Below, piece by piece: positions 33,390 through 42,388 of a DNA stretch of 52,845 nt; position 1 is the first letter of the stretch, and each line of letters starts with the position of its first letter. The notes beneath the pieces were generated by a model, which was not told where the DNA came from, ran no database searches, and worked only from the letters and a program-made list of their open reading frames with translations. The translations under genes were made by a program, and so were the position numbers. The DNA lies in contig JAAZVZ010000016.1 of NCBI GenBank assembly GCA_018623155.1, positions 1-52,845 of the forward strand. The letters are read 5' to 3'. The stretch is from Glaciecola sp. Lineage in GTDB: Bacteria > Pseudomonadota > Gammaproteobacteria > Enterobacterales > Alteromonadaceae.

Positions 33390-34100
33390 TTAATCAACTA
33401 AATCGGACGGCATATCCTCACGGATTTCTGCCCAGATTTTGCCTGATTCAATACCATATTGACGAATTCTTGTCGGTGCTGAGCGACTGTCGTTATTGTG
33501 CGCAAGTTGGATAAGGTCTTTGTATAAAGCACGAGCCAAATCACGCGCCTTTGGATTAGAGAAGTAATACGAACCAATACGGCTATACATCGACTTGAAT
33601 CCATTCATTAGGAGCACATAAACATTGTTGTTCGATGCAAATGCCAAATCGTGATTCATTTGGTAATCAAATTTTGCAAACGCTGTGCCATCTTCTGGCA
33701 CATCGGTATGTCGAGAAATGATTTCAATGGTTTTTTCAGGATTTTTCTTGATTGCACCGCGAATGAAAACAGCTGAAACATTAGTGCGAGCCGCAAGCAA
33801 GTTATCAATCAAATCCTGGGTATTAGCAGGATCTAAACGAGCTAAAGCTTCAAGGATATTGAGGGAACAAGTTTCCCAATAATTGTTTACTTTAGTCGGT
33901 TTACCATGCTGAATAGTTAACCAACCATCGCGAGCTAAACGCTGTAAGACCTCACGCAAAGTCGTGCGAGTCACACCAATCAGTTCTGAAAGCTCGCGCT
34001 CTGCAGGCAGAATTGTCCCTGGCGGAAAACGTCCACTCCATATTGACTCGACAATGTACTCTTCGGCAAAACTTGCCGGACTTTGTGCTTTGTAGATCAT
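33390..34100 (-). CDS. fadR: Fatty acid metabolism regulator FadR
   Basis: FadR is a GntR-family repressor of beta-oxidation and activator of unsaturated fatty acid synthesis that is released by long-chain acyl-CoA. The 236-residue protein (E. coli 239) has the winged-helix domain at about 1-75, with [39 protein letters not shown]. The all-alpha acyl-CoA-binding domain follows. Gene neighbours match its role: fadH and a GMC dehydrogenase on the same strand, and fabB elsewhere in the window with a FadR-like half-site. It is divergent from dsbB; in E. coli fadR is also near dsbB (with nhaB). Confidence 0.95.
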   Translation of the reverse strand: MIYKAQSPASFAEEYIVESIWSGRFPPGTILPAERELSELIGVTRTTLREVLQRLARDGWLTIQHGKPTKVNNYWETCSLNILEALARLDPANTQDLIDNLLAARTNVSAVFIRGAIKKNPEKTIEIISRHTDVPEDGTAFAKFDYQMNHDLAFASNNNVYVLLMNGFKSMYSRIGSYYFSNPKARDLARALYKDLIQLAHNNDSRSAPTRIRQYGIESGKIWAEIREDMPSDLVD

Positions 34101-34219
34101 ATTACTTAATTCAAACTTAACGTTAACTCATTGTACCAGATAAAATGCAAATCAGAAATTTTGTTTTTCATCATCCTTTAGTAAGATATCTAAAAATAAC
34201 AAAAAAGAATCTATCTTTT

Positions 34220-34729
34220 ATGCAATGGCTTAGTCAATGGTCTACTCATAAGTCCTCATGGGCTTTATTAAGTTTTAGCGCATTCGGTCTGCTCATCACA
34301 GCTCTCGTGATGCAGCATGTATATGATTTACAACCTTGTGTAATGTGTATTTATCAGCGCACTGCGGTATTAGGAATCGGTATTGCAGCATTGCTCCCTG
34401 TGTTCTATAACCACGGGATGGTGCGCCTCATTGGCTATATCGGTTGGATTGTCGGAGCCGTTTGGGGATTTATGCTGGCGCAAGAACATGTGGAAATTAT
34501 TGCAAATAGTAATCCGTTTTTTGGCTTTTGTGAGATCGTACCTAATTTCCCTTTACCAATGCATGATTGGGTGCCCAGCTTTTTTGCCGCCACAGGCATG
34601 TGCGATGACGACTCTTGGCAATTTTTATCTATGGGCTTTGCAGAATGGATGCGGGTGATATTTGGTTTTTATACATTTTTATGGGTAGTGGTTATTGCAA
34701 ACCGTCTTATCGCGCAACGAGCTTTATAA
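34220..34729 (+). CDS. dsbB: Disulfide bond formation protein DsbB
   Basis: DsbB reoxidises periplasmic DsbA and passes electrons to quinones. From the ATG at 34220 it has 169 residues with four membrane helices. The two redox pairs are Cys40-Cys43 (QPCVMCIYQR) and Cys104/Cys128 in the second periplasmic loop (FGFCEIVP, GMCDDDSW). The frame is open from 34145, but the extra 25 residues are basic and have no counterpart in E. coli DsbB. The internal ATG gives MQWLSQWSTHKSSWALL, which aligns with the known start, so I use it. The ribosome-binding site is weak. Confidence 0.94.
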   Translation: MQWLSQWSTHKSSWALLSFSAFGLLITALVMQHVYDLQPCVMCIYQRTAVLGIGIAALLPVFYNHGMVRLIGYIGWIVGAVWGFMLAQEHVEIIANSNPFFGFCEIVPNFPLPMHDWVPSFFAATGMCDDDSWQFLSMGFAEWMRVIFGFYTFLWVVVIANRLIAQRAL

Positions 34730-34740
34730 CAGTTCACCCC

Positions 34741-35271
34741 TTAATCAGCGATTTCTAATGGCCAAATGACAATGTGTTCGGGTAAATCCTCTTCGAACAC
34801 ATTTTCTTCACTGATAGTCTTGCCACGTACCGACATGTCGAGTTGATGCATTTTGCTTTTTTTACCTTTGTTCAGCAGTGGATGCCAAGACGGTAAAGGT
34901 TTGTTCTCATGTAAGCGACGATACGCACAACTTGGTGGCATATAAAACACCGCATCCAAATTGTCTTGAGTAAGTTTGACACAGTGTGGGACCTTCTGAG
35001 TACGAGTTGTGTACACTGTGCAGCCACATTGTTTATCATGCAAATACTGACACGCTACCTGTGTAAAATACACCGTTTCACCGGCCTCACCTTCGTGCGT
35101 GTAATGCGGCGTTTCTACCGCGTCATCATCGATCACTTTGTGTAAGCAACACTTTGCACATCCATCACAAAGCGCTTCCCACTGTTGTGCATCCATATCG
35201 GATAAAGAAGTGTTTTCCCAGTATTTTGAATCTATCAGAGACTGATAATTGGGTGAGAGAATTTTGGCCAT
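34741..35271 (-). CDS. ycgN: YcgN family (UPF0260) cysteine-cluster protein
   Basis: This 176-residue cytoplasmic protein (E. coli YcgN is about 150) has the YkgJ-type cysteine cluster CDGCAKCCLHK at about 35-45. Additional conserved cysteines in TQVACQYL, KQCGCTVYTTR and PPSCAYR could bind zinc or an iron-sulfur cluster. The function is unknown. It ends the minus-strand run Mpo1-like / DUF6279 / EamA / rnd / ycgL / ycgN, 30 bp after ycgL. The grouping of rnd, ycgL and ycgN recurs in gammaproteobacteria. Confidence 0.88.
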   Translation of the reverse strand: MAKILSPNYQSLIDSKYWENTSLSDMDAQQWEALCDGCAKCCLHKVIDDDAVETPHYTHEGEAGETVYFTQVACQYLHDKQCGCTVYTTRTQKVPHCVKLTQDNLDAVFYMPPSCAYRRLHENKPLPSWHPLLNKGKKSKMHQLDMSVRGKTISEENVFEEDLPEHIVIWPLEIAD

Positions 35272-35301
35272 AGCGTTTTAGGTTACAGATATTATGAAGC
35301 G

Positions 35302-35634
35302 TTACTTGATATCGTGAGGTTTGGGATCGAGCCCAAGACTCATACGATGCGTTTCAAGTAAACTTTGTTGTGTAGGGGGTAACTGCAAATAAAAACCTTG
35401 CTCATCTAATGCCGCCATAAGTTTGGACTCATCCACACCTTTTAGAGGCTTAGGACAAGGTAAAGGTAAGGGCATCACGAATTTAGGTGTACCGAAGTGT
35501 TTCATTAACGCTTCTGGTACCTCTGAAAATTCGTCTTTTTGAGCAATGTATAAATAGGTATCTGCTTTACGCGATGACTTATAAACAGCAGCGAGCAGTT
35601 TCATGTTCGAAAATTGGTCAGTAATAGTGTTCAT
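35302..35634 (-). CDS. ycgL: YcgL domain protein
   Basis: This 110-residue protein matches the small YcgL family (E. coli 108): MKLLAAVYKSSRKADTYLYI, FGTPKFVMPLPL and VDESKLMAALDEQGFYLQLPP are the family blocks. The ATG at 35634 adds about 10 residues before MKLLAAVYKSS; the internal Met at residue 12 is an alternative start. It follows rnd by 3 bp. The function is unknown; a link to RNA metabolism is suggested only by its constant neighbourhood with rnd. Confidence 0.88.
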   Translation of the reverse strand: MNTITDQFSNMKLLAAVYKSSRKADTYLYIAQKDEFSEVPEALMKHFGTPKFVMPLPLPCPKPLKGVDESKLMAALDEQGFYLQLPPTQQSLLETHRMSLGLDPKPHDIK

Positions 35635-35637
35635 GTG

Positions 35638-36771
35638 TCAAGACTTTGATAATAATGGCAGTAGTTTATCAGTAAGTGCTTCCCCCCGCCAATAACACAT
35701 TAGTTCCGGTGTTAAGCCTTGCGCCCTTGTTTCATCCATTGCGCTCCAATGATAACTAATTATTTGCGAAATTTGACGTTTCGAAGCCACAAAGGCGATA
35801 TCTAAACCTAGTTCATCAGCAAGCGGTTGACACTGAGCTTTGATCTCCGCACTGAGTTTTTTAAAACCATTGCGATCAGTTAGGCGAGGTAATCTCTGAG
35901 GTAACGTATCATCGCTTAAAGTAAGCGCTTTGTGTACTATATCCAAGAATACGACATGATGCTTACGTGCTTCTTGTGGTGCAAGTAGGTCCATTTGGAA
36001 TAAAGCGCCCTTGTGCTTTGGTAAGTCTCGCGCAATTTCAAACAAACCTAATTCACGCGTCACAAAATTAACAGTCACATCATGCTCTCTAGCATAACGT
36101 AACCGCCATGCTGCTAACTCTTTTAAAACATATAGGTTTCGAGGCGCTAACTTCCAGGTATTTTTGAATCCAAGATAAGCAAACTCTGCAGGCATTACAG
36201 CGGATTTACGATCAATTAGTAAAGCCATTTCATCATGGACTATTTGCGCTTGTTTAGGACTGAGTTGCTCAGTGATTTTGTCATAGCATGGCAGTAAATA
36301 AATCACATCATCCGCAGCGTAACTGAGTTGCTCTGGGGTAAGCGGGCGACGTAACCAGTCAGTTCTCGATTCCCCTTTTTCTAGTGATACCGACAACAGT
36401 GCTTCAACCATACGCCCATATCCCATCGTGTTACCAATGCCTAACAGTTGCGCAGCCGTTTGTGTGTCAAACATCGGACTTGGATAGATACCTAACGCAT
36501 GGTGAAACGCCTCCAGATCTTCAGATGGTGCATGCAGTACTTTAATCACATTGGGATTGGTTAACAAAGAGACTAAACTGGAACAGTCATCAATCGCAAT
36601 AACGTCGACTAATGCCGCTTGTTCACCATCGAATAATTGGACTAAACCAAGCTGAGGATAAAATGTACGGGTTCGAACGAATTCGGTATCCACAGCCACA
36701 GCGCTTTTCGTTGCAGCATGTTCACAATATGCGCGCAGTGCACAAGGCGTATTAAGATAAAGGTATTGCAC
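35638..36771 (-). CDS. rnd: Ribonuclease D
   Basis: RNase D is a 3'-5' exonuclease that trims tRNA and other stable RNA precursors. The DEDDy motifs are present: Exo I VDTEFVRTRTFYPQ, Exo II HAPSEDLEAFH and Exo III YAADDVIYLLPCYD. An HRDC region follows. I place the start at the GTG at 36771, giving 377 residues. The distance from there to the Exo I aspartate equals that in E. coli Rnd (28 residues). A perfect -10 hexamer, TATAAT (36809-36804), lies just upstream, so a transcript from it would begin near 36797 and exclude the longer TTG start at 36801. Confidence 0.92.
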   Translation of the reverse strand: MQYLYLNTPCALRAYCEHAATKSAVAVDTEFVRTRTFYPQLGLVQLFDGEQAALVDVIAIDDCSSLVSLLTNPNVIKVLHAPSEDLEAFHHALGIYPSPMFDTQTAAQLLGIGNTMGYGRMVEALLSVSLEKGESRTDWLRRPLTPEQLSYAADDVIYLLPCYDKITEQLSPKQAQIVHDEMALLIDRKSAVMPAEFAYLGFKNTWKLAPRNLYVLKELAAWRLRYAREHDVTVNFVTRELGLFEIARDLPKHKGALFQMDLLAPQEARKHHVVFLDIVHKALTLSDDTLPQRLPRLTDRNGFKKLSAEIKAQCQPLADELGLDIAFVASKRQISQIISYHWSAMDETRAQGLTPELMCYWRGEALTDKLLPLLSKS

Positions 36772-36803
36772 GTAAACCAATAAAATCGTTTTGAATGGCA
36801 ACT

Positions 36804-36809
36804 ATTATA
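36804..36809 (-). promoter_or_regulatory. Candidate -10 element for rnd
   Basis: A perfect TATAAT on the minus strand lies at the very end of the transporter gene, about 33 nt before the GTG chosen for rnd. No good -35 is visible at 16-18 bp, so strength is uncertain. It suggests rnd-ycgL-ycgN can be transcribed independently of the upstream genes. Confidence 0.3.
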
Positions 36810-36811
36810 CG

Positions 36812-37735
36812 CTATTTATTGACTGAGCGCTTCGATAAAGAAGTATAAATCGAGCCGGCAATGACCATTACCGCGCCAATATAAGCAACCTCATCTAACG
36901 GAGTGAGAACAAATACGTCTGGCATCCACACTTCAGCCAAAATCATGCTAATGTAAGTAAATATGGGTGCCGTAGCAATCACTGCACTCACCTTTCCAGC
37001 ACTCCAAACGTGCATAGCCTCAGTAAACGCGCCATAGGCTATAATGGTGTTGACACAACAAAAAGCCAGTGCCCCAAATTGCAAGGCGTTAAGTTGCCAA
37101 ATTGATCCAAAGTCAGTTAACGGAATCAAAATCACAAATCCACCAGCATACATGAATAAGGTCAATTGCTGCGCAGAAAAAGTTTTGAGAAGCGGTTTTT
37201 GCACCAACGCATAGATTGCCCAAGCTGTCGCAGCAAACATGATAATAAACATACCGATTGGGGATTCTGTGGTCGAGACAGACAAACTTTGCCATCGCTG
37301 GTGAAAAAACAACGACATACCGATCACAAGACACAATGCACCCAGTTGTTGTTTACGTGTAAAAGACTCTTTTAAAATGATCACGCCACCAAGCATCAAC
37401 AAAAATGGGGCGAGTTGCATGATCACTTGCACGGATTCTGGGTTAAGGTATTCAAGACCGATGACATTAGTCACATAATTTAACACCAACATGACACAAG
37501 CAAATATCACCCAACCAAGAGTTTTACTATGAAGCTGTGCTTTATGTGGGAGTTTTCGGCGAAACAGGAGTACGCCAAAAACAAATATCGCAGCGACTAA
37601 GAAGCGAAATGATGTGATGGTACTTGCGTCCATCGCTTGCAAACAAATTTTTAAAAACAGAGGCAACACACCCCATAATACGGCTGTGGTAACCGCTAAG
37701 CCTACCCCATATAGTGGGCGCGTTTCGTCTGTCAT
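36812..37735 (-). CDS. EamA/DMT superfamily transporter
   Basis: This 307-residue inner-membrane protein has about ten hydrophobic helices in two EamA repeats. The first includes GVLPLFLKICLQAMDASTITSFRFL and the second AATAWAIYALVQKPLL plus INTIIAYGAFTEA-type segments. Members of this superfamily export amino acids, nucleobases, sugars or drugs; no substrate can be read from the sequence. It is 10 bp from both DUF6279 upstream and rnd downstream, so it is probably in one operon. Confidence 0.88.
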   Translation of the reverse strand: MTDETRPLYGVGLAVTTAVLWGVLPLFLKICLQAMDASTITSFRFLVAAIFVFGVLLFRRKLPHKAQLHSKTLGWVIFACVMLVLNYVTNVIGLEYLNPESVQVIMQLAPFLLMLGGVIILKESFTRKQQLGALCLVIGMSLFFHQRWQSLSVSTTESPIGMFIIMFAATAWAIYALVQKPLLKTFSAQQLTLFMYAGGFVILIPLTDFGSIWQLNALQFGALAFCCVNTIIAYGAFTEAMHVWSAGKVSAVIATAPIFTYISMILAEVWMPDVFVLTPLDEVAYIGAVMVIAGSIYTSLSKRSVNK

Positions 37736-37745
37736 CTAGTGGCCA

Positions 37746-38585
37746 TTAACCCTGTTGCAAGTCTTCAAAGAGTTCAATGTATTCGTCAATTTCATCGACC
37801 AATTGATTGATCTGCTTTGCTTCTAGAGTCGGGACGATAGCGGAAAACAAACCTAGATACAACTGCCGATTGTGCTCTCTAGCACTATTGTATTCTTCAC
37901 TGCGCAATGCTTCTGGTTGCAACAAAAGCTGATACAACTCATCTTTGGCATCAGGCATGAAATCCTTGCGGATCAAAATACGCCGAGCTTTTTGTTGGGT
38001 GAACATTTGATAATCTTGCCACAACTGATATGTTGGCATCAGTTTAGGTGCCATCGCACGCACCAAATCAGCTTGAGCATCTGTCACGTACCCCATCCTT
38101 TCGGCAAATGATTCAATTATTCGTTCTGCTCGATCAAGCTGTTTACTCTGACGCTTAGCAAAATCGGTTTGCTCTTCTTCACGGTCTTTGGTCAACTTCA
38201 CAAATAAGGTCGACATCTGGTCGGTATCCAAACTCATGGCGATTGTACTGACATCCGACGCTAGATATTTTCTTACTCGTACCCAATGAGCAAATGCACG
38301 CTCTTGATGAGCGGCTATTTGCTCTTGGGTCATTGATTGTTCAATAATCTGGGCTCTGAGTTCGCGTAACTGAGCAAGATACTGAGGGAGCTCATTTGTT
38401 CTATGCCAAGCCAATGCTTTATCTAATATTATGTCAACTTGTGCTGATTGCTCTTCATTAAGCTCAATGTATTGGCTTAAATACCAACGCACCAAATAAT
38501 CCAAATTATTATAGGCAATCTTACTTGAGCAGCCAGCGAGCGTTATCACCAACAAAATGGAGACGCAAAGCTTAGGTAAACCCAT
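37746..38585 (-). CDS. DUF6279 family lipoprotein
   Basis: This 279-residue protein has a lipoprotein signal ending LAGCSS (Cys19), then a long helical region. The start of the mature protein, KIAYNNLDYLVRWYLSQYIELNEEQ, is the signature of a family of uncharacterised gammaproteobacterial lipoproteins. Residues after the Cys (Ser-Ser) permit outer-membrane sorting. No enzymatic motif is seen. It is separated by 9-10 bp from both neighbours. The cellular role is unknown. Confidence 0.85.
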   Translation of the reverse strand: MGLPKLCVSILLVITLAGCSSKIAYNNLDYLVRWYLSQYIELNEEQSAQVDIILDKALAWHRTNELPQYLAQLRELRAQIIEQSMTQEQIAAHQERAFAHWVRVRKYLASDVSTIAMSLDTDQMSTLFVKLTKDREEEQTDFAKRQSKQLDRAERIIESFAERMGYVTDAQADLVRAMAPKLMPTYQLWQDYQMFTQQKARRILIRKDFMPDAKDELYQLLLQPEALRSEEYNSAREHNRQLYLGLFSAIVPTLEAKQINQLVDEIDEYIELFEDLQQG

Positions 38586-38594
38586 TAAACAGAC

Positions 38595-39056
38595 CTATGG
38601 TTTGATGTTGAAGCGTTTAAAAAAGTGATTCCACCACCAAGCAGGTCCTACAAGAAGAAACCTAAGATCCTCAAAAAACGAAGGTTTTTTCCCTTCAATC
38701 TGATGTCCGACAAACTGTAATACCCACATCATTACAAATAATACCAATGAAAACCGCCACACCGAAATGTGTAGATATTCGAGTAATTGAATGCCGCCAA
38801 ATACGCCAAGTGTCAGCAACGTCATCGCAGCGCCAATAGGGCCCGATAGCTTAAAATAGTACATTAACATTGGAATAGCGAGGATATGTGCAAAGGTAAC
38901 TTCATATTGCGCAATCGCCTCTGGGACCGGGATTGCATATATCAAACCTATCGTAACAAAGAAAATACTAGGCACTGCAATGCCATGTATCAAGATATTG
39001 GTATGGTTTTGGTGAGATTCACCATACTGGTTTAATAATTTATCTATCTGTCGCAT
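38595..39056 (-). CDS. Mpo1-like (DUF962) membrane protein
   Basis: This 153-residue protein has four hydrophobic segments and the features of the Mpo1 family. These are an N-terminal LLNQYGESHQNHTNILIHGIAVPS, with several histidines, and a C-terminal QFVGHQIEGKKPSFFEDLRFLLVGPAWW. Yeast Mpo1 is an Fe2+-dependent dioxygenase that removes a carbon from 2-hydroxy fatty acids during phytosphingosine breakdown. The conserved histidines here are compatible with that chemistry, but the bacterial substrate is not established. It heads the six-gene run that ends at ycgN and is divergent from the M61 peptidase. Confidence 0.88.
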   Translation of the reverse strand: MRQIDKLLNQYGESHQNHTNILIHGIAVPSIFFVTIGLIYAIPVPEAIAQYEVTFAHILAIPMLMYYFKLSGPIGAAMTLLTLGVFGGIQLLEYLHISVWRFSLVLFVMMWVLQFVGHQIEGKKPSFFEDLRFLLVGPAWWWNHFFKRFNIKP

Positions 39057-39151
39057 GTCTTGTCCTGCTTTTTATAATTGTTTGATACGTACTTGAGCTT
39101 AAGGCGGATTTGTCACTATACTTATGACCTTTTGATTGGATAAGGGTTCCC

Positions 39152-40888
39152 ATGCAATTTACGGTCGATTTTAGTGTTATCGCGCAACAACGTATTCGAG
39201 TTTCGTTAGTTATCCCAGCGTCCAATGAGAAACAGTTTCTTCGCTTACCCAATTGGATCCCAGGAAGCTATATGTTGCGCCATTTTGCTCAGCATGTCCA
39301 TGCATTCAACGTTGATGGCACACAAATTACCCCTGTAAGTCAGCATGAATGGGAGTTAGCGCCACATGATGGAACGACTGTTGAGTACGAGGTTTTTGCC
39401 AATGATTTGTCTGTACGCAGCAGTTTTGCCAATGATGTATTTTGCTTCTTTAATGGCACGTCTGTTTTTCTGCAGGTATGTGATTCACTCGAAGAAGGTA
39501 TTCAAGATAATCGACCATATCGAGTGCATCTGACCAACGTCCCACAAGATTGGTGCATCGATACCAGCATGCCACAGGATAAAGACGGGTATATTTGTTC
39601 TTCATATGCAAATTTGATTGAACATCCTATGTTAATTGGGCAATTAGACATTACTGAGTTCACAGTTCAAAATACTCAATTTACTCTCGCATTTAGTGAG
39701 TCGCCCCTGTGCGACAAAGCGATGTTGGTGCGCGACCTGACAGCTATTATCAATCACCACTTTGCACTTTATGAAGGGCCTATTCCTTTTGTACAATACC
39801 ACTTTCAAACCATGCTCAGTCAGACTGGCTATGGTGGTCTTGAGCACACTGAATCGACGGCTCTTCTCTATCCTCGCAATGAGCTGTGCGCTTCAAACCG
39901 GGAAGGGTATGAGACTTTCTTAAGTCTGTGCGCCCATGAGCTTTTACATGCTTGGCATGTAAAACGAATTCAACCAGCGGCGTTACAAAATCCAACGTTG
40001 GGCGATGTCGTCAATACTGAACAATTATGGATTTATGAGGGGCTTACGAGTCTATATGATGACTTGTCCATCGCCCGAGCAAAGACCATTAGCGGTGCTA
40101 GTTACACAAAAATTTTAGCCAAAAATATTACCCGATTATTGCGTAACCCTGGCGCCGACAAACAATCCATTGCACAAAGCAGTTGGTTTGCTTGGACAAA
40201 ATTTTATCTGCAAACGGCAACATCAACTAACTTCATCACTTCCTATTATAACAAAGGAGGGTTAGTTGCATTATGCTTAGACATTTTGTTACGTAAAGAA
40301 TCCAATGACAATGTAAGTTTAGATGATGTCATGCGGATTTTATGGCGGGATTATGGACAAACGGGGACAGGTACACACGATTCGGTCATCGCAGACATTT
40401 GCCGAGATACATTAGGTATCAACGTCGATAATTTTATCCAACAATACGTGTACGGCACAGCGCCCTTACCCTTGTTACAATTACTCCCTTATATTGGCTT
40501 AGCACTCAAAATACGCCCTAGTAGTGGTTCTAATGACAAAGGCGGTGATTCTGCGATAACGTTACTCAAATATGACTGGGGCGCTTTATGTGAACAACAC
40601 TCTATGGGAGTCAAGGTGGTAAGTACTATCGAGGGGCGAGCTCTAGCACAAGCTGGTATATTACCCAACGATGTGATTATTGCAATTAACCAACAACTGT
40701 GCACCTTTGCTCAACTCAGTGCACAACTCAATCGACTCAATGGCGAACAATGTGAATTGGCAATTTTTAGAGACGGGCGATTACTCCAAATGACCATGCT
40801 ATTGCACCCAGCACGACCCGATACCGCGGAAGTTGATATCATTGACCAGGCACGTTTTGAAGCTTGGTTAAGTCCGCAGTGTAATTAA
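39152..40888 (+). CDS. M61 family metallopeptidase with PDZ domain
   Basis: This 578-residue protein resembles glycyl aminopeptidase-type M61 enzymes. A beta-rich N-terminal domain (about 1-160, with LPNWIPGSYMLRHFAQHV) is followed by the zinc motif CAHELLHAWHVKRIQP (HExxH, about 262-277). The third-ligand glutamate is in LWIYEGLTSLYDD. The helical region continues through YYNKGGLVALCLDILLR. A C-terminal PDZ-like domain (about 480-560, GRALAQAGILPNDVIIAIN) closes it. There is no signal peptide, so it is probably cytoplasmic. The gene stands alone with an AAGGGT site before its ATG. Confidence 0.92.
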   Translation: MQFTVDFSVIAQQRIRVSLVIPASNEKQFLRLPNWIPGSYMLRHFAQHVHAFNVDGTQITPVSQHEWELAPHDGTTVEYEVFANDLSVRSSFANDVFCFFNGTSVFLQVCDSLEEGIQDNRPYRVHLTNVPQDWCIDTSMPQDKDGYICSSYANLIEHPMLIGQLDITEFTVQNTQFTLAFSESPLCDKAMLVRDLTAIINHHFALYEGPIPFVQYHFQTMLSQTGYGGLEHTESTALLYPRNELCASNREGYETFLSLCAHELLHAWHVKRIQPAALQNPTLGDVVNTEQLWIYEGLTSLYDDLSIARAKTISGASYTKILAKNITRLLRNPGADKQSIAQSSWFAWTKFYLQTATSTNFITSYYNKGGLVALCLDILLRKESNDNVSLDDVMRILWRDYGQTGTGTHDSVIADICRDTLGINVDNFIQQYVYGTAPLPLLQLLPYIGLALKIRPSSGSNDKGGDSAITLLKYDWGALCEQHSMGVKVVSTIEGRALAQAGILPNDVIIAINQQLCTFAQLSAQLNRLNGEQCELAIFRDGRLLQMTMLLHPARPDTAEVDIIDQARFEAWLSPQCN

Positions 40889-40947
40889 TTGGTTAATTTA
40901 TTACTGTTAGTTGGTAAAATATCCACTCATTGTTGAAAAGGTGATGT

Positions 40948-41736
40948 ATGTGTCAATTAATGGGAATGTCGGCGAACGTGCCAACAGACGCTTGTTTCAG
41001 TTTTACCGGTCTAGTAGAACGTGCAGGTCGCACAGATGTGCATAAAGATGGATGGGGAATTACCTTTTATCGTGGTAAGGGGACGCAAACCTTTCGCGAT
41101 TTGACGGCAGGTTCCGATTGCGATGTAGCCGCTTTTTTGAAACAACAATCCATCAAAAGTGACATTGTGATTGGGCATATACGACAAGCCAATATTGGGG
41201 CCTTAGTCCTGGAAAACACCCACCCATTTAGTCGAGAGTTATGGGGCGAAACTTGGACGTTTGCACATAATGGTCAGCTCGAAGGTATCTTTGATAAATT
41301 GAATTTGTCGCGTCGTTTTGTCCCTGTAGGCACCACCGACAGCGAGTTTATATTCTGCTGGTTACTGGGCTGTATTGCTGAAAAATTTGGTGAACATAAA
41401 CCACAAAATACTCGCATGATTTGGGATTATGTTTACGAACTGTCACATACATTACACGGGAGCGGAGTATGTAATTTTATGTTGTCTGACGGGCTCAGTT
41501 TGGCTTCTCATTGCTCAAATAATTTGTATTGGATCACCAGACGAGCACCGTTTGGCCGAGCTTTGTTAAAAGATATTGCAGTGACAGTCGACTTTGCACA
41601 AGAAACAACGCCTAATGATATCGTGACGGTCTTAGCAACAGAACCACTTACGACAAATGAGACTTGGAGCAAAATGCTGCCCAAAGAAATGCTTGTTTGG
41701 GAAAAAGGCGAAATCATCGCTCGTTATGTTGAATAA
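40948..41736 (+). CDS. Class II glutamine amidotransferase, YafJ-like
   Basis: This 262-residue Ntn-type amidotransferase domain stands alone, without a synthase partner. The nucleophile is Cys2 (MCQLMGMSANV). Further motifs are RTDVHKDGWGITFYRG, HIRQANIGALVLENTHPFSRE and FAHNGQLEG. It resembles E. coli YafJ, whose acceptor substrate is unknown. The ATG at 40948 is preceded by an AAAGGTG site and gives Cys at position 2, which fixes the start. It is convergent with rfaH, 3 bp apart. Confidence 0.92.
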   Translation: MCQLMGMSANVPTDACFSFTGLVERAGRTDVHKDGWGITFYRGKGTQTFRDLTAGSDCDVAAFLKQQSIKSDIVIGHIRQANIGALVLENTHPFSRELWGETWTFAHNGQLEGIFDKLNLSRRFVPVGTTDSEFIFCWLLGCIAEKFGEHKPQNTRMIWDYVYELSHTLHGSGVCNFMLSDGLSLASHCSNNLYWITRRAPFGRALLKDIAVTVDFAQETTPNDIVTVLATEPLTTNETWSKMLPKEMLVWEKGEIIARYVE

Positions 41737-41739
41737 TGA

Positions 41740-42276
41740 CTAAGGATCAACTTTTTTGAAGTCGGTATTGTTGAAAATCACTTCGACTGGTTTGTTGATT
41801 AGTTCCAATAATAATATTGCTCGAGCATCTCCTTTCGCTTCTTGATAAATCGCTCTCACATTATTGTATTGAGGGTGATTGATCAATACCATATCACCCT
41901 GTTTAGGAAGATTTTTGTCTTTAACTTGTGCGACATCATGCAGTGTCTTGAATTGATGCACTAACGTTTTTGGGACTAACTGTGGCTCTCTACCACGACG
42001 TACAAATCCAATCACGCCTCGAGTTGAGCGAATAGCAGTGAAGTTGTGTTGCTCATAGTCAAGTTGAGCAAAGACATAATTAGGAAATAAAGCTTCGATT
42101 ATTTGTGTGCGTTTTCCGCGGACGATTTTTTCGATTTGCGCTTTGGGATAAAAGGCTTCAACCCCTTGATTATTGAGGTGCATCACCGCGCGTTCTTCTT
42201 CTTTACCCTTGCAATACAACAAGAACCAATGTTTACCTGTCGGAAACAGACCTTTGGATTCTTCGTTACTTTGCAT
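41740..42276 (-). CDS. rfaH: Transcription antitermination/translation factor RfaH
   Basis: RfaH is a NusG paralogue recruited at ops sites to let RNA polymerase and ribosomes read through long, poorly expressed operons (LPS, capsule, conjugation). The 178-residue protein has the NGN domain at about 14-115 (HWFLLYCKGKEEERAVMHLNNQ, IEALFPNYVFAQLD, FTAIRSTRGVIGFVRRG). A short C-terminal KOW region follows. It is shorter than NusG partners of the secE-nusG type and not in that context, supporting RfaH over NusG. Its ATG is only 22 nt after the tRNA-Trp gene on the same strand, with a GAGGT site in between. Confidence 0.92.
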   Translation of the reverse strand: MQSNEESKGLFPTGKHWFLLYCKGKEEERAVMHLNNQGVEAFYPKAQIEKIVRGKRTQIIEALFPNYVFAQLDYEQHNFTAIRSTRGVIGFVRRGREPQLVPKTLVHQFKTLHDVAQVKDKNLPKQGDMVLINHPQYNNVRAIYQEAKGDARAILLLELINKPVEVIFNNTDFKKVDP

Positions 42277-42298
42277 TCAATACTACCTCGAAGAAAGT

Positions 42299-42375
42299 TG
42301 GCAGGGGCGGAGGGATTCGAACCCCCAACCATCGGTTTTGGAGACCGCTGTTCTACCAATTGGAACTACGCCCCT
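42299..42375 (-). tRNA. tRNA-Trp (anticodon CCA)
   Basis: The minus strand reads as a complete tRNA. The acceptor stem AGGGGCG pairs with CGCCCCT, the D arm is GTTC/GAAC, and the anticodon loop is CTCCAAA (anticodon CCA). The T loop is GTTCGAATC, with discriminator G and an encoded CCA end. It is nearly identical to E. coli tRNA-Trp. It has its own promoter (42389-42416) and is followed after 22 nt by rfaH. Confidence 0.98.
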
Positions 42376-42388
42376 ACAACGGTTGAGC

